This document shows positions 9,228 to 18,491 of a DNA stretch of 64,000 nucleotides, one piece after another. Numbering within the stretch: the stretch's first letter is position 1; the number at the start of each line of letters is the position of its first letter. The notes beneath the pieces are model-generated. The model was given only the letters and a program-made list of their open reading frames with translations. It made no database searches and was not told the origin of the DNA. The position numbers and the translations under genes were made by a program. Source of the stretch: DASUBV01 sp963725175 (GTDB lineage: Bacteria; Actinomycetota; Actinomycetes; Streptosporangiales; Streptosporangiaceae); assembly GCA_963725175.1 (NCBI GenBank), contig CAVRXH010000006.1:4278001-4342000 (forward strand), read 5' to 3'.

Positions 9228-10604
9228 ATGGCCGACTGGAATGCCGAGCTATTCACCAAGCTCTACTCGAAGATGGCGCTCGCCTTAGGCGTCACGCCGA
9301 CCCCCGACACCGAACTTCAGTCGATGCTGGGCGCGGAACCGCCGCGGCGGTTCCGGTCCTCGTCCCTGACCGCGAGCAAGGACGCCCCGCAGTTCCTGCT
9401 CGCGATCTTCAACCCCGGCCAGTACATCCCGGCGAGCATGGATCCGGTGACCAAGCCGAACGACAGGTACGCGCTGTCGGTCCTGTTCAACGCGGTGCCG
9501 CAGTTCAGCTGGGTGTACCGGCCTGCCGCCACCACGATCAGCAACGCCTACAAGTCCATCCTGGACTACAAGGAGACGCCGCTGGTCTCGCTGACGCCCG
9601 AGCAGCAGAAGAAGCTGGAGCAGGCGCAGGGCCTCGTGGATGAGTACCAGGACGCCTACGAGAAGTACCAGGGCGAGTACTACGACGTGATGGACGCCTA
9701 CGACGCCGCGTACGCGACCTGGGTCAACGGCGGGGCGCCGATCCCGCGCAGCCTCAAGGCCAAGCTGGAGGCGGCGCTGGCCAAGTGGGACCGCAGCGGG
9801 CACCGCACCGCCGTGGACTCGGCCACCGCCGTCATCGCCACCTACGAGGCGCTCGACCCCGAGACCTTCTGGTACAAGCTGAGCCAGCGGTACCGGGCCG
9901 GCACCGAGAGCGCCGAGGTCTCCAGCGAATACCAGGTCGTCGGGGTCTCCCCGCCGTACAAGACGTGGTTCGGCGACGCCGGCTGGACCAGCTTCACCTT
10001 CGACCAGAAAGACATGGACAACCAGCGCCAGTCCCAGTCGATCGGGGTGTCGGGGCGGCTGGAAGGCGAGTACGGCATCTTCCGCATCTCCGGCGAGGGC
10101 TCCTACGAGAAGGACTCCAAGTTCGTCAAGATGGACCAGACCGAGCTCCAGTTCAGCTGCAAGCTGTTCCGGGTCGCCCTGGACCGTAGCTGGATGAACC
10201 CGCTCGTGCTGTCCAGCCGCGCGTGGCGCTGGGGCCAGGGCACGCCCGCCTACGGCTCGCACCTGTCCACCGGCGGCGACATCTTCAACGACGTGGCCCC
10301 GACCGGCGACATGACGGTGATCCCGACCGCCGCCATCTTGTCGAAGGACCTGAACATCAAGGGCAACTTCAACAAGACGATCGTCGAGGAGATGAACTCC
10401 AAGATCGCGGCGAACGCCTCGGTGGGCATCGGCCCGTTCAGCATCTCCGGCCGGTTCAACATGGAGGACCACAGCGGCAGCGAGAAGGGCACCATCGCCA
10501 GCAACGGGATCTCCGCGCCCGACGTCCAGCTCGTGGCCTTCGTCTGCGAGGTGCTGCCCACCTCACCCAACCACGACCCCGCCCTGAAATGGCCGACGCA
10601 GTGA
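9228..10604 (+). CDS. Unrecognised protein, tandem family copy 1
   Basis: I do not recognise this 458-residue family. It starts at an ATG after GAGGAGG and has no signal peptide or membrane segment. The layout is an N-terminal helix (DWNAELFTKLYSKMALALG), a segment FNPGQY, a conserved patch QFSWVYR..TTISNAYKSILDYKETPL, and a charged helical region with coiled-coil character (about residues 125-200). There follow PPYKTWFGDAGWTSFTFDQK, a beta-rich half containing SCKLFRVALDRSWMNP and SSRAWRWGQGTP, and the ending VCEVLPTSPNHDP. Two paralogues follow directly. The C-terminal half looks like an all-beta domain; the function is unknown. A pore-forming, coat or secreted-effector role would be speculation. 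Confidence 0.85.
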   Translation: MADWNAELFTKLYSKMALALGVTPTPDTELQSMLGAEPPRRFRSSSLTASKDAPQFLLAIFNPGQYIPASMDPVTKPNDRYALSVLFNAVPQFSWVYRPAATTISNAYKSILDYKETPLVSLTPEQQKKLEQAQGLVDEYQDAYEKYQGEYYDVMDAYDAAYATWVNGGAPIPRSLKAKLEAALAKWDRSGHRTAVDSATAVIATYEALDPETFWYKLSQRYRAGTESAEVSSEYQVVGVSPPYKTWFGDAGWTSFTFDQKDMDNQRQSQSIGVSGRLEGEYGIFRISGEGSYEKDSKFVKMDQTELQFSCKLFRVALDRSWMNPLVLSSRAWRWGQGTPAYGSHLSTGGDIFNDVAPTGDMTVIPTAAILSKDLNIKGNFNKTIVEEMNSKIAANASVGIGPFSISGRFNMEDHSGSEKGTIASNGISAPDVQLVAFVCEVLPTSPNHDPALKWPTQ

Positions 10605-11989
10605 CCACTGCGCACCCCGGCCACCGGGCCGCTCGTCCCGGCGGCGTGCTGACCGCGCGCCGCCGGGCGGGCCTCGGCTCGGCCATCGAGGACTTCGACA
10701 CCGAGGTGTTCACCCAGCTCTACAGCAAGCTGGCGGCCACCCTGTCGGCGTCCCAGACGGTGGCCGACCGCAATGACCTGCTGCTGTCGGTCATGATCCC
10801 CGGCCAGTACGTCGAGCAGAACCTCGACCCGGCGGACCCCGCCACCCAGTACCTGATCTCCAACCTGCTCAACACCACGCTGGAGTGCTCCTGGGTGGTC
10901 AGGAAGAACGCGGCCACCGTGCCCGACGTCTACTCCTCGATCCTGAACGGCAAGGAGTCGCCGCTGGTGGAGCTGAGCCCGGAGCAGAAGGCCAGGCTCG
11001 ACGCCGCGCAGGCGCGGCTGTACCAGGCGGACGGCCAGCCGACCGAGTACTACGCCGGCTACCTGGCCGACCAGGTCGGCTACCTGGACGCCCTCGATGC
11101 CTACGAGGAAGCGACGGCGACGGCGCGCAACGGCGGCCCGCCGGTCCCGCCGGGGATCTCGGCCGCGCTGGCGGCGGCCGAGCAGCGCTGGCGCGAGCAC
11201 GGTCACCTCGCCGACGTCGAGCGGGATCTCGCCACCATCGCCGAGCTGGAGGCGTTCGAGCCTGCCGTGTACTGGCGCAAGCTGGTGACCAGGTTCCGCG
11301 ACGGCAGCCGCGGCTACCAGGACAGCCAGTACCAGCAGGTGGACACCATCCCGCCGTACCCGCGCTGGTTCGATGACGAGGGCTGGACCTCGTTCCGCTT
11401 CGACGACAAGGACTTCGCCAACCAGGGCCGGTCTGGCGGGGTGGGCGTCGGCGACGGCTGCCGCTGCCCGGACCGGGTCTGGCCCGGCAGCTACGGCGGC
11501 TTCCACAGCGCGGCGGGCGACTTCGCCACCGACGGCCTGCGCGTGCCCGGCAAGGTGCCCGCCCGGTTCAGCCTCACCGCGAAGCTGCGCCGGGTGGAGA
11601 TCATGCGGCCCTGGCTCGATCCCCTCGTGCTGCGCAGCCGCGCCTGGCGCTGGTCGCCGGCCAGCGCCAGCTACGGCGTGGTGGTGTGCAGCGGCGGCAA
11701 CCTGGCCGGCTCGGTCGTGCCGCGCGGGGTGATGCCGGTGCTCCCGGTCACCGCGCTGCTGGCCCGCGAGGTCGAGATCGAGTGGTCGGACGGGCGGCTG
11801 CTCGCCAGCGCCGCCGAGCAGCGCCTGGCCAGCGAGCAGGAGCTGCGATTCGGGCCGTTCTCGCTGACCGGGGCGACCGTGCTCGGCGACCACATCGTGA
11901 TGCGCGACCCGCAGCTCATCGGCTACGTGTCCGAGCTGCTGCCGCGCTGTCCCGACCCAGACCTGCGCCTGCCCTGGCCACGCCATTAG
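10589..11989 (+). CDS. Unrecognised protein, tandem family copy 2 (divergent)
   Basis: The 466-residue product follows the layout of copy 1: FDTEVFTQLYSKLAATL, MIPGQY, CSWVVRKNAATVPDVYSSILNGKESPLVELSPEQKAR, a helical middle, then PPYPRWFDDEGWTSFRFDDKDF, MRPWLDPLVLRSRAWRW and YVSELLPRCPDPD. It differs by an extra ~35-residue N-terminus rich in Arg and Pro and by a middle insertion with two cysteines (DGCRCPD). It overlaps the end of copy 1; the ATG at 10589 or the GTG at 10601, which forms GTGA with the stop of copy 1, could be the start, and neither has a clear ribosome site. After it, 11990-12173 holds no gene; a GCCAAGC/GCTTGGC stem at 12079-12107 may be a weak terminator. Confidence 0.8.
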   Translation: MADAVTTAHPGHRAARPGGVLTARRRAGLGSAIEDFDTEVFTQLYSKLAATLSASQTVADRNDLLLSVMIPGQYVEQNLDPADPATQYLISNLLNTTLECSWVVRKNAATVPDVYSSILNGKESPLVELSPEQKARLDAAQARLYQADGQPTEYYAGYLADQVGYLDALDAYEEATATARNGGPPVPPGISAALAAAEQRWREHGHLADVERDLATIAELEAFEPAVYWRKLVTRFRDGSRGYQDSQYQQVDTIPPYPRWFDDEGWTSFRFDDKDFANQGRSGGVGVGDGCRCPDRVWPGSYGGFHSAAGDFATDGLRVPGKVPARFSLTAKLRRVEIMRPWLDPLVLRSRAWRWSPASASYGVVVCSGGNLAGSVVPRGVMPVLPVTALLAREVEIEWSDGRLLASAAEQRLASEQELRFGPFSLTGATVLGDHIVMRDPQLIGYVSELLPRCPDPDLRLPWPRH

Positions 11990-12173
11990 CCGTGGCGGCC
12001 TTCCCCCAAGGCGGGGCAGGCGCGGGCGGCTGGCGCCGGCCCGTGGAGCGGGCGGGCTGGGTCCCGGCCAGCCAGGGTGCCAAGCCAGCGGCTGCCTGCC
12101 GCTTGGCTGCGCTCCGCAGTGGGAATCTCACACTGTGTTACCAGACATCGCGGACGAGAAAGGCGGCATATCG

Positions 12174-13477
12174 GTGGCTGACTGGAATGCTGAGCTCTTT
12201 GCCAGGCTCTACTCCAAGATGGCGGCTGCCCTGGGCGTCACGCCCAGATCGGACCGGGGCGAGCAGCCCCTGCTCGCGATCTGCAACCCCGGCCAGTACC
12301 TGCCGGCCGGCCTGGACCCGGCGACGAAGCTCAGGGACAAGTACGCGCTGTCGGTCCTGCTCGACGCCGTGCCGCAGTTCAGCTGGGTGTACCGGCGGGC
12401 CGGGCCGACCATCAGCGGCACCTATAAGTCTGTCCTTGACGACAAGGAGACGCCGCTGACCACGCTGACGCCGGAGCAGAAGAGGAAGCTGGAGAACGCG
12501 GAAGGCGTGGTCGCCAGGTACGCGGACGCCTACGCCCAGAGCCGGGATAAGTACCTGGCCTTGCAGGTGGAGTACGACAGCGCGGACGCGAGCTTCGTCA
12601 ACGGCGGGCCCCGGTCCCGGCCAGCCTGAAGGCCAGGCTGCAGGCGGCACTGGCCGCCTGGGACAGAGCGGGTCACCGCCCCGAGGTCGACTCAGCGACC
12701 GCCGTCATCGCCGCCTATGAGGGGCTTGACCCCAAGTCCTTCTGGCCGAAGCTGAGCCGGCGCTACCTGGACGCCAGCATGATGACCGAGGCCGGCCGCG
12801 AGTTCCAGCCGGTCGGCGTCCGGCCGCCGTACAAATCGTGGTTCGACGATTACGACTGGGTCAGCTTCACCTTTGACCAGAAGGACATGGACAACCAGCG
12901 CCAGTCCCGGGCGATCGGGGTCGCCGGGAGCCTGGACGGCAGTTACGGCCTCTTCCGCGTGTCCGGGGACGGGAGCTACGAGAAGGACGCCATGTTCGTC
13001 AAGACAGACCAGGCCGAGCTGCGGTTGAGCTGCAAGCTGCTGCGGGTGGCCCTGGACCGCCCCTGGATGAACCCGCGGGTGCTGTCCAGCCGCGCCTGGC
13101 GGTGGGACAGGGGCACGCCCGCCGACGGCACGTACCTGTCCACCGGCGGCGACATCCGCAATGATGTCGTTCCGAAGGGCACGATGACCGTGCTGCCGAC
13201 CGCCGCGATCCTGGCCAGGGGCCTGGAGATCAGGGGCAGCTTCGGCAAGCCGATCGTGGACGAGCTGAACTCCCTGATGGCCGCGAACGCCTCCGTCGGC
13301 ATCGGCCCGTTCAGCGTCGCGGGCCGGCTCAGCATGGCGGACCAGGCCGGCGCCAGGAAGGGCACCATCACCACCAGCGGCATCTCCGCGCCGGACGTCC
13401 AGCTCGTCGGGTTCATCTGCGATGTGCTGCCCCGCTCGCCCGACCCAGACCCCACCCTGCCCTGGCCGTCCGGCTAG
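12174..13477 (+). pseudogene. Unrecognised protein, tandem family copy 3, one frameshift
   Basis: Closest in sequence to copy 1 from its first residues (ADWNAELFARLYSKMAAALG). It starts at a GTG after AAAGGCGG. The frame is lost near 12608 in a GGGCCCC run: copy 1 reads VNGGAPIPRSLKAKLE, while here one missing G gives VNGGPRSRPA and a stop. In the next frame the match resumes at once (PASLKARLQAALAAWDRAG) and continues to ISAPDVQLVGFICDVLPRSPDPDP at the end. The rest shows no decay, so this is either a very recent loss or a homopolymer error in the assembly. The last four bases overlap the end of the convergent vapC-like gene. Confidence 0.75.
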
Positions 13478-13845
13478 CCGCCGCGTATCTGCCGCACGGC
13501 ATCCGACTCGCCCCACGCGGTGTCGGCGGTCCAGACGGTTGCCCTGAGGCGACGACCGAGCGCCAGGCACAGCCGGTCGGCAAGCGACAGGCCGCTCCCG
13601 GCGCGCCAGGACGCTGCCGCCTCTTCGGCGTCGGCGATGGTGACTGGCTCGATGCGCAGCTCGTAGCTGGCGAGCAGCGCTCTGGCCAGACCCCAGTCAC
13701 GATCGCGGGACCTGATCTTCTGCGCGACTTCCGACCAGTTTGCGGCTCCGCAGGTGCCTCCATCCGCCAGAGCGGCCTCGACCGTCTTGGCGCCGCCTTC
13801 GTCCTGAAGGAAGGCAAGCAGCGCCGAGGCGTCGAATACATTCAC
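13474..13845 (-). CDS. VapC-type PIN-domain toxin
   Basis: A 123-residue PIN domain: MNVFDASALLAFLQDE places the first acidic residue at D5, WSEVAQK carries the conserved glutamate, LSLADRLCLALG the third acid, and VWTADTAW the last. PIN toxins are Mg-dependent ribonucleases, often cutting tRNA or rRNA. The ATG overlaps the stop of the antitoxin gene by four bases (ATGA), the usual antitoxin-first toxin-antitoxin order. It ends face to face with the frameshifted third copy of the tandem family. Recognition of the family is firm; its RNA target cannot be seen. Confidence 0.88.
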   Translation of the reverse strand: MNVFDASALLAFLQDEGGAKTVEAALADGGTCGAANWSEVAQKIRSRDRDWGLARALLASYELRIEPVTIADAEEAAASWRAGSGLSLADRLCLALGRRLRATVWTADTAWGESDAVRQIRGG

Positions 13846-14087
13846 GCGGCATCCTCGGCGGCCGCCTGCCGTCGGCGGTCAGCCAGCAGGTCGCCGACTA
13901 GGTCGAGTCCGCTCAGGTCGTCTCGTACCAGCGCCTTGAGCTGATCGCGTCCGAGCAGGAGAAGACCGCGGGGGGTGGCGATGAGCACGATCGGAGTGCC
14001 CTCCGTCAGCCCATTCTGAGTCCGCAGCTCCGCCGGGATGACGAGCCGCCCGCGATCGCCCATCGTCACTTGGTACGTCCCATTCAT
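13842..14087 (-). CDS. AbrB/MazE-type antitoxin
   Basis: An 81-residue protein with an N-terminal swapped-hairpin AbrB domain: YQVTMGDRGRLVIPAELRTQNGLTEG, the standard form of VapB/MazE antitoxins. The C-terminal tail (residues 45-81), rich in Asp, Leu and Arg, would wrap the toxin. I chose the ATG at 14087 because the AbrB domain begins directly after it; the open frame continues upstream to about 14147 through AT-rich promoter-like sequence. It is translationally coupled to the downstream PIN toxin. Such antitoxins repress their own promoter, and an inverted repeat spans its start. Confidence 0.85.
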   Translation of the reverse strand: MNGTYQVTMGDRGRLVIPAELRTQNGLTEGTPIVLIATPRGLLLLGRDQLKALVRDDLSGLDLVGDLLADRRRQAAAEDAA

Positions 14088-14102
14088 CTGTTCAATGTAC
14101 CA
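14071..14102. promoter_or_regulatory. Possible autoregulatory operator of the toxin-antitoxin pair
   Basis: TGGTAC at 14071-14076 and GTACCA at 14097-14102 form a perfect six-base inverted repeat around the antitoxin start codon. AbrB-type antitoxins commonly bind such dyads over their own promoter. The arms are short and one lies in coding sequence, so chance is possible. Confidence 0.3.
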
Positions 14103-14200
14103 CACGTAGACTGTCAGTGGTATGCGACGGAGTGATGTTTTGCACACTAAAAGTTACCGATGGTCTGGCAAGGGTGACCATCACAGAGGATAGTGGTGGG

Positions 14201-15343
14201 GTGACAATACGTGTCTGGGAGCGATACGGGCGGTTACGGATCTATGTGCATGCGCGCGGGCTGGAGGTGGGCTGGTCGGAACCGCGCACCGGCCGGTTCG
14301 ACCTCGCCGAGCCCGCCATGGCGGCGCTGTTCTGGGCCGAGGTCGAGACCGAATGCCAGCGGCTGACCCAGGCCGGCAAGCTGGAAAGCCCGGCGCCGGC
14401 CGGGCCGCTGCCGGTCCGGCGGGTCTGGGTGCCGGCCTCGTCGCCCCGGCCGCCAGGCCGCCGGGCGTTCTCCCGCCCGGTCGGCCGGGCGAGGTCGGCG
14501 GCCACGGCCCGGTCCATGGCGGCGTCCGGCGCGGCAGGGTCGCGCGCGCCGGCGGAACTCTCCCAGGCTGATCCCGCGCCGGCGGCGATTTCCCCGGCCG
14601 CGCTGGTGCCGGCCCAGCGGCTCGCGACGCCCGCCGAGTCCGCGCCCGCCGAGTCCGCGCCCGCCGAGGCCGGGCCGCACTGGGTCGTGCGCGACCCGGA
14701 CTGGGACGACCTGGCCGCGAACCGGCCGGGCGACTCGGCCCGCGCCCGTGCTCGGCAGCTCCGCCGCGAGCACCCGGTCCGCAGCGCGGCGGCCGACCTG
14801 CTGGGCCGGGGCTCGGCGGCCAGCATGTTCGCGGCCGGGGCGAAGGGCGAGCGGGCGGTCGGCCGCGCCCTGGACCGGTGGGCGGCCCGCCGCGGCTGGC
14901 GCGTCCTGCACGCCGTGCCGGTGGGCCGCAACGGCGCCGACATCGACCACGTCATCATCGGCCCCTTCGGCGTCGTGACCGTCAACACCAAGACCTCGGG
15001 CACCAGCGTCTGGGTCGGCGAGTACGGCATGACGGTCGGCGGTAAGACCGTCGATTACCTGCCCAAGTCGCGGGCCGAGGCACGGCGCGCCCGGCAGTTA
15101 CTGAGCAAGGCCGCCGGGACGCCCGTGCCGGTCGCCTCGGTCATCGTGTTCGTCGGCGTAAGCCGGTTCAGCATGACCAGGGGCGGCCCGGCGGACGTGG
15201 CCGTGCTCCGCTCGCCGCGCGGGTTGCGCCGCTGGCTGCGACAGCAGCCGCCGGTACTGGAGGAGCAGGCCGTCTCTCTCTTGTACGAGGTCGCCCGCAA
15301 GCCCGCGACCTGGCAGCCCGGCCCGCCGCCCCGCCGCCGCTAG
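14201..15343 (+). CDS. NERD (nuclease-related) domain protein
   Basis: About 380 residues. A short N-terminal strand-rich part (RVWERYGRLRIYVHARGLEVGW) is followed by a long Ala/Pro/Ser-rich linker containing a 15-bp tandem repeat (AESAP units, about 14631-14665). The C-terminal NERD domain begins GAKGERAVGRALDRWAARRGWRV and continues with GADIDHVIIGPFGVVTVNTK, the nuclease-like core with the conserved E, D and K. NERD domains are predicted nucleases, often fused or near DNA-processing functions; no activity is proven by the motif. I prefer the GTG at 14201 because the sequence upstream is AT-rich and promoter-like; ATG 14144 is possible. It ends tail to tail with the next gene, both stops lying in one CTAG. 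Confidence 0.8.
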   Translation: MTIRVWERYGRLRIYVHARGLEVGWSEPRTGRFDLAEPAMAALFWAEVETECQRLTQAGKLESPAPAGPLPVRRVWVPASSPRPPGRRAFSRPVGRARSAATARSMAASGAAGSRAPAELSQADPAPAAISPAALVPAQRLATPAESAPAESAPAEAGPHWVVRDPDWDDLAANRPGDSARARARQLRREHPVRSAAADLLGRGSAASMFAAGAKGERAVGRALDRWAARRGWRVLHAVPVGRNGADIDHVIIGPFGVVTVNTKTSGTSVWVGEYGMTVGGKTVDYLPKSRAEARRARQLLSKAAGTPVPVASVIVFVGVSRFSMTRGGPADVAVLRSPRGLRRWLRQQPPVLEEQAVSLLYEVARKPATWQPGPPPRRR

Positions 15344-16961
15344 GACGCGCGGCCGAAGCGGCGCCAGCGGTCCGACCGGCGGTCGGCGAGTACCTGGTGC
15401 ACCACGTTCCGGCCCGGTATGCCGGTGACGCCGCCGCCGCCGTGGGTCGCCGAGCCCGCCTGGTACAGCCCGGCCACCGGGGTGCGCAGGTCCGCGAAGC
15501 CGGCCGCCGGCCGGGCGTGGAACATCTGGCCCAGGCTCAGCTCGCCGTGGAAGATGTTGCCGCCGATCAGGCCGTACTCCTGCTGCATCTGGTGCGGCCC
15601 GATCACCTGCCGGTGCAGCACCGAGTCGGTGAAGCCGGGCGCGACCGCCTCGACCCTGGCGATCATCCGGTCGGCGTAGGCGGCGAGCGCCGCCTCGTCC
15701 GGCTCGTCGGCGTAGGTGTGCGGCACCCACTGGGTGAACATCGACATGACGTGCTTGCCGGCCGGGCGCCAGCGAGTCGTCGAACACGCTCGGGATGCAG
15801 ATGTCGGCGAACGGGGCCGTGGACGGCCTGCCGGCGACCGCCTGCTGGTAGGCATTCTCGATGTCGTCCAGGCTCTCGGCCAGCACGATCGTGCCGCCGT
15901 GGATCTGCGGGTCGAGGCTCGGGGTGGCTGGCGAACACCGGCAGCCGGTCCAGCGCCAGGTTGATCTTCACCGTGCCCGACCTGGTCTGCCAGTTGCGGA
16001 TATCGGTGACGAAGTCGTCCGGCAGGTCGGCAGTGTCCATCAGCCGCAGGAACGAGATCTTCGGGTGCGCGGTCGTCACCACGGTCGGCGCGCTGATCTC
16101 CTCGCCGCTGGCCAGCGTCACGCCGGTGACCCGGCCGCCGCTGGTGTTGATCCGCGCTACCTCAGCGCCGGTGCGGATCTCGGCGCCGAAGGACCGGGCC
16201 GCGCTGGCCAGCGCCTGGGTCACCCCGCCCATCCCGCCGCGCGGGAAGCCCCAGGCGCCCGCCTGGCCGCCGGTGTCGCCGATGTGGTGGTGCAGCATCA
16301 CGTAGGCGGTGCCGGCCGACCGCGGCCCGGCCCAGGTGCCGATGACGCCGGACACCGACAGCAGGCCGCGCATCGCGTCGCTCTCGAAGTACCGGTCGAT
16401 CAGGTCGGCGATGCTGCCGGTCAGCAGCCGGGTGACCTCGACCGCGCCCCTGGTGTCCAGCTTGCGCAGGTGCCGCAGCAGCAGGCTCTGCTGCCACAGG
16501 TCCTTCGGCCGCTTGGAGCCGAGCCGCGGCGGGATCTCGTCCAGCATCGGGCCGAGCACCGCGCCGAGGCCGGCCAGGTAAGCCTCGTACTCCTCGTAGG
16601 CGTCCGCGTCCTTCGCGGAGAACTTCGAGATCTCCGCGTGCCGTTCCGCCTCGTCGTAGGGGAGCCGCAGGTACTGGCCGTCCGCGCGCGGCGCGAAGTA
16701 GGGACCCTGCGGGAACACGTGGTAGCCGTGGCTGGCCAGCCGCAGGTCGCGGACCAGGTCAGGGGGCAGCAGGGAGACGACGTAGGACAGCGAGGTGACC
16801 GTGAAGTCCGGCCCGAACGGCTGCTCGCTGACCGCCGCGCCGCCCACCACGTCGCGCCGCTCGCAGACCAGCGTGCGCAGCCCGCCGCGGGCCAGGTAGG
16901 CCGCCGCGACCAGCCCGTTGTGTCCGCCGCCGACCACCACTACGTCCCGGCTTTCCGCCAT
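15340..16961 (-). pseudogene. NAD(P)/FAD-dependent oxidoreductase, PYROXD2/phytoene-desaturase type, two frameshifts
   Basis: The joined product is about 540 residues. It starts RDVVVVGGGHNGLVAAAYLARGG, the FAD-binding dinucleotide fold, and ends with LRTPVAGLYQAGSATHGGGGVTGIPG, the second FAD motif of the phytoene desaturase/PYROXD2 superfamily. Frame is lost near 15921 (an extra G after CACCCC) and again near 15770 (an extra C in GCGCCC); each following segment resumes an intact match. The family oxidises or isomerises hydrophobic substrates or has unassigned redox roles. Start ATG 16961 with GAGAGAGGA upstream. The clean sequence between shifts suggests assembly error or very recent loss. 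Confidence 0.8.
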
Positions 16962-17194
16962 GAGCGACTGGTCCTCTCTCTGTCCGGCGTTCGCTGCCCG
17001 CCGCTGTCCAGCACGGTTCCGTCCAGCACTGTTATGCCCCGGAACGGGAACCAGAAAAAGCAGGCAAATGCCCTTGTATCTGCCCGGACGGATCCTAGGG
17101 GGCCCAACCCACAGCGGGCCAGAGCCGCCGGGCGGTGCGCCCGGATGCAGGCCCGCCGCTATGCGGTTTCTGACCTGGGCTCCAGGGATAGCCT

Positions 17195-17503
17195 GTGCTT
17201 GTGATAACGATCCTGGGCGCCAGCGTCGATGAAACGCGGCTCGCGGCGATCTGCAGCCGTTACGGCATCGCCGAGCTCCAGATCTTCGGGTCGGGCGCCC
17301 GTGACCAGGCGCGCCCGGACAGCGATATCGACATCCTGTACACGCTCCAGCCGGGGCATCGGCTCGGCTGGGAGATAGAGCAGCTGGCCGACGAACTGGG
17401 GGAACTGTTCGGGCGCAGGATTGACCTAGTGTCAAAACGGGCGCTGCATCCCCTGCTTCGCTCCTCAGTCCTGGCCGAGGTGCAGCCGCTCTATGCAGCG
17501 TGA
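17195..17503 (+). CDS. MNT-type minimal nucleotidyltransferase (orphan)
   Basis: A 102-residue protein with the minimal nucleotidyltransferase core: QIFGSGARDQARPDSDIDIL gives the helix-strand motif GS (residues 32-33) and the metal-binding acids D44 and D46. In MntA-HepT modules such proteins are antitoxins that AMPylate a HEPN ribonuclease. No HEPN gene is next to it: the gene downstream is on the other strand and is a PLP enzyme. The GTG start is preceded by GGGA, and the upstream 16962-17194 holds no other gene. It may be a remnant of a toxin-antitoxin pair or a free-standing nucleotidyltransferase. Confidence 0.75.
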   Translation: MLVITILGASVDETRLAAICSRYGIAELQIFGSGARDQARPDSDIDILYTLQPGHRLGWEIEQLADELGELFGRRIDLVSKRALHPLLRSSVLAEVQPLYAA

Positions 17504-17506
17504 GGC

Positions 17507-18491
17507 TTAGTTGGTGTAGGCGGGGAGAGTGAGGATGGTGGCGGGGGCGACGTTGCTGCCGCTGATGACGATGGCGAGCGGGCCGGACAGGGCGGGGAGC
17601 TTGCCGGCTAGCGCGGCGGCCAGGGCGACCGCGCCGCCGCCCTCGGCGATGAGGCGGTGCGTGCGCAGCGCGAACACCATGCCGGCGGCGATCTCGTCCT
17701 CCTCGACCAGCACGTGCTCGTCAACGTGATGCGGCGACGGCGGGGAACGACCAGCGGTTGTCCAGGCCGATACCGCCGCCGAGCACCTCGGCGAGGGTGG
17801 GCAGGTCGGGCACGTCGACGGGGTGGCCGGCCCGCAGGCTGGCCACCATGGCGGCGGCCTTGGCCGCCGAGGCGCCGATGACGGTGACCTGCGGCAGCCG
17901 ACCCTTGAGCGCGACGCCGAGGCCGCCGATCAGCCCGCCGCCTGAGACGGCGGCGGCCACGGCGGCCAGGCCGGGGACCTGCTCGGCCAGCTCCAGGCCG
18001 ATGGTGCCCTGGCCGGCGATCACGTCCGGGTCGTCGAACGGGTGCACGAAGCTGAGCCCGCGGTCGCGCTCCAGCTCCTGGGAGACGGCCACGGCGTCGT
18101 CGAAGGTTGCTCCGGACACGACGGCCTGCGCGCCGTTGCCGCGGATGGCGGCGAGCTTGACGGGATCGACGGTCTCTGGCACGCAGACGGTGGCGGGCAC
18201 GCCGAGCCGTCGGGCGACGTAGGCGACGGCGGCACCGTGGTTGCCGCCGGAGACGGTGAGCACGCCGGCGGCGCGCTGCTCGGGGGTGAGCGCGAGCATC
18301 CTGCTGGCGGCGCCGCGGACCTTGAACGAGCCGGGCGGCTGGAGGCATTCGAGCTTGAGCCAGACGGGCACGCCGAGCTGGTCGGACAGCACGGGGGAGC
18401 GGATGACGGGGCTGGGGTCCACCAGCCCGGCGATGCGCTCCCGCGCCCGCTCGACATCGGCCAGGGTTACCCGGCTGCCCGGCTGCGTCAC
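17507..18491 (-). pseudogene. EutB-like threonine/serine dehydratase-family PLP enzyme, one frameshift
   Basis: A fold-type II PLP enzyme of about 325 residues: PPGSFKVRGA holds the PLP lysine, TVSGGNHGAAVAYVA follows, and AVSGGGLIGGLGVALKG binds the PLP phosphate. Frame is lost near 17740 after DNRWSFPAV; the last 65 residues (VLVEEDEIAAGMVFALRTHRLIAEGGGAVALAA) continue in the neighbouring frame. Family members deaminate threonine, serine or hydroxyaspartate; the close relative EutB serves hydroxyectoine breakdown beside the cyclodeaminase-like EutC, a partner also found here. The GTG at 18491 has GAGGAGG just upstream and overlaps the stop of the GntR gene. The substrate is inferred only by context. 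Confidence 0.75.

Noticed and set aside
9285..10472. Long minus-strand open frame opposite tandem copy 1
   Set aside because: No homology pattern, and the plus frame is supported by a ribosome site and two paralogues.
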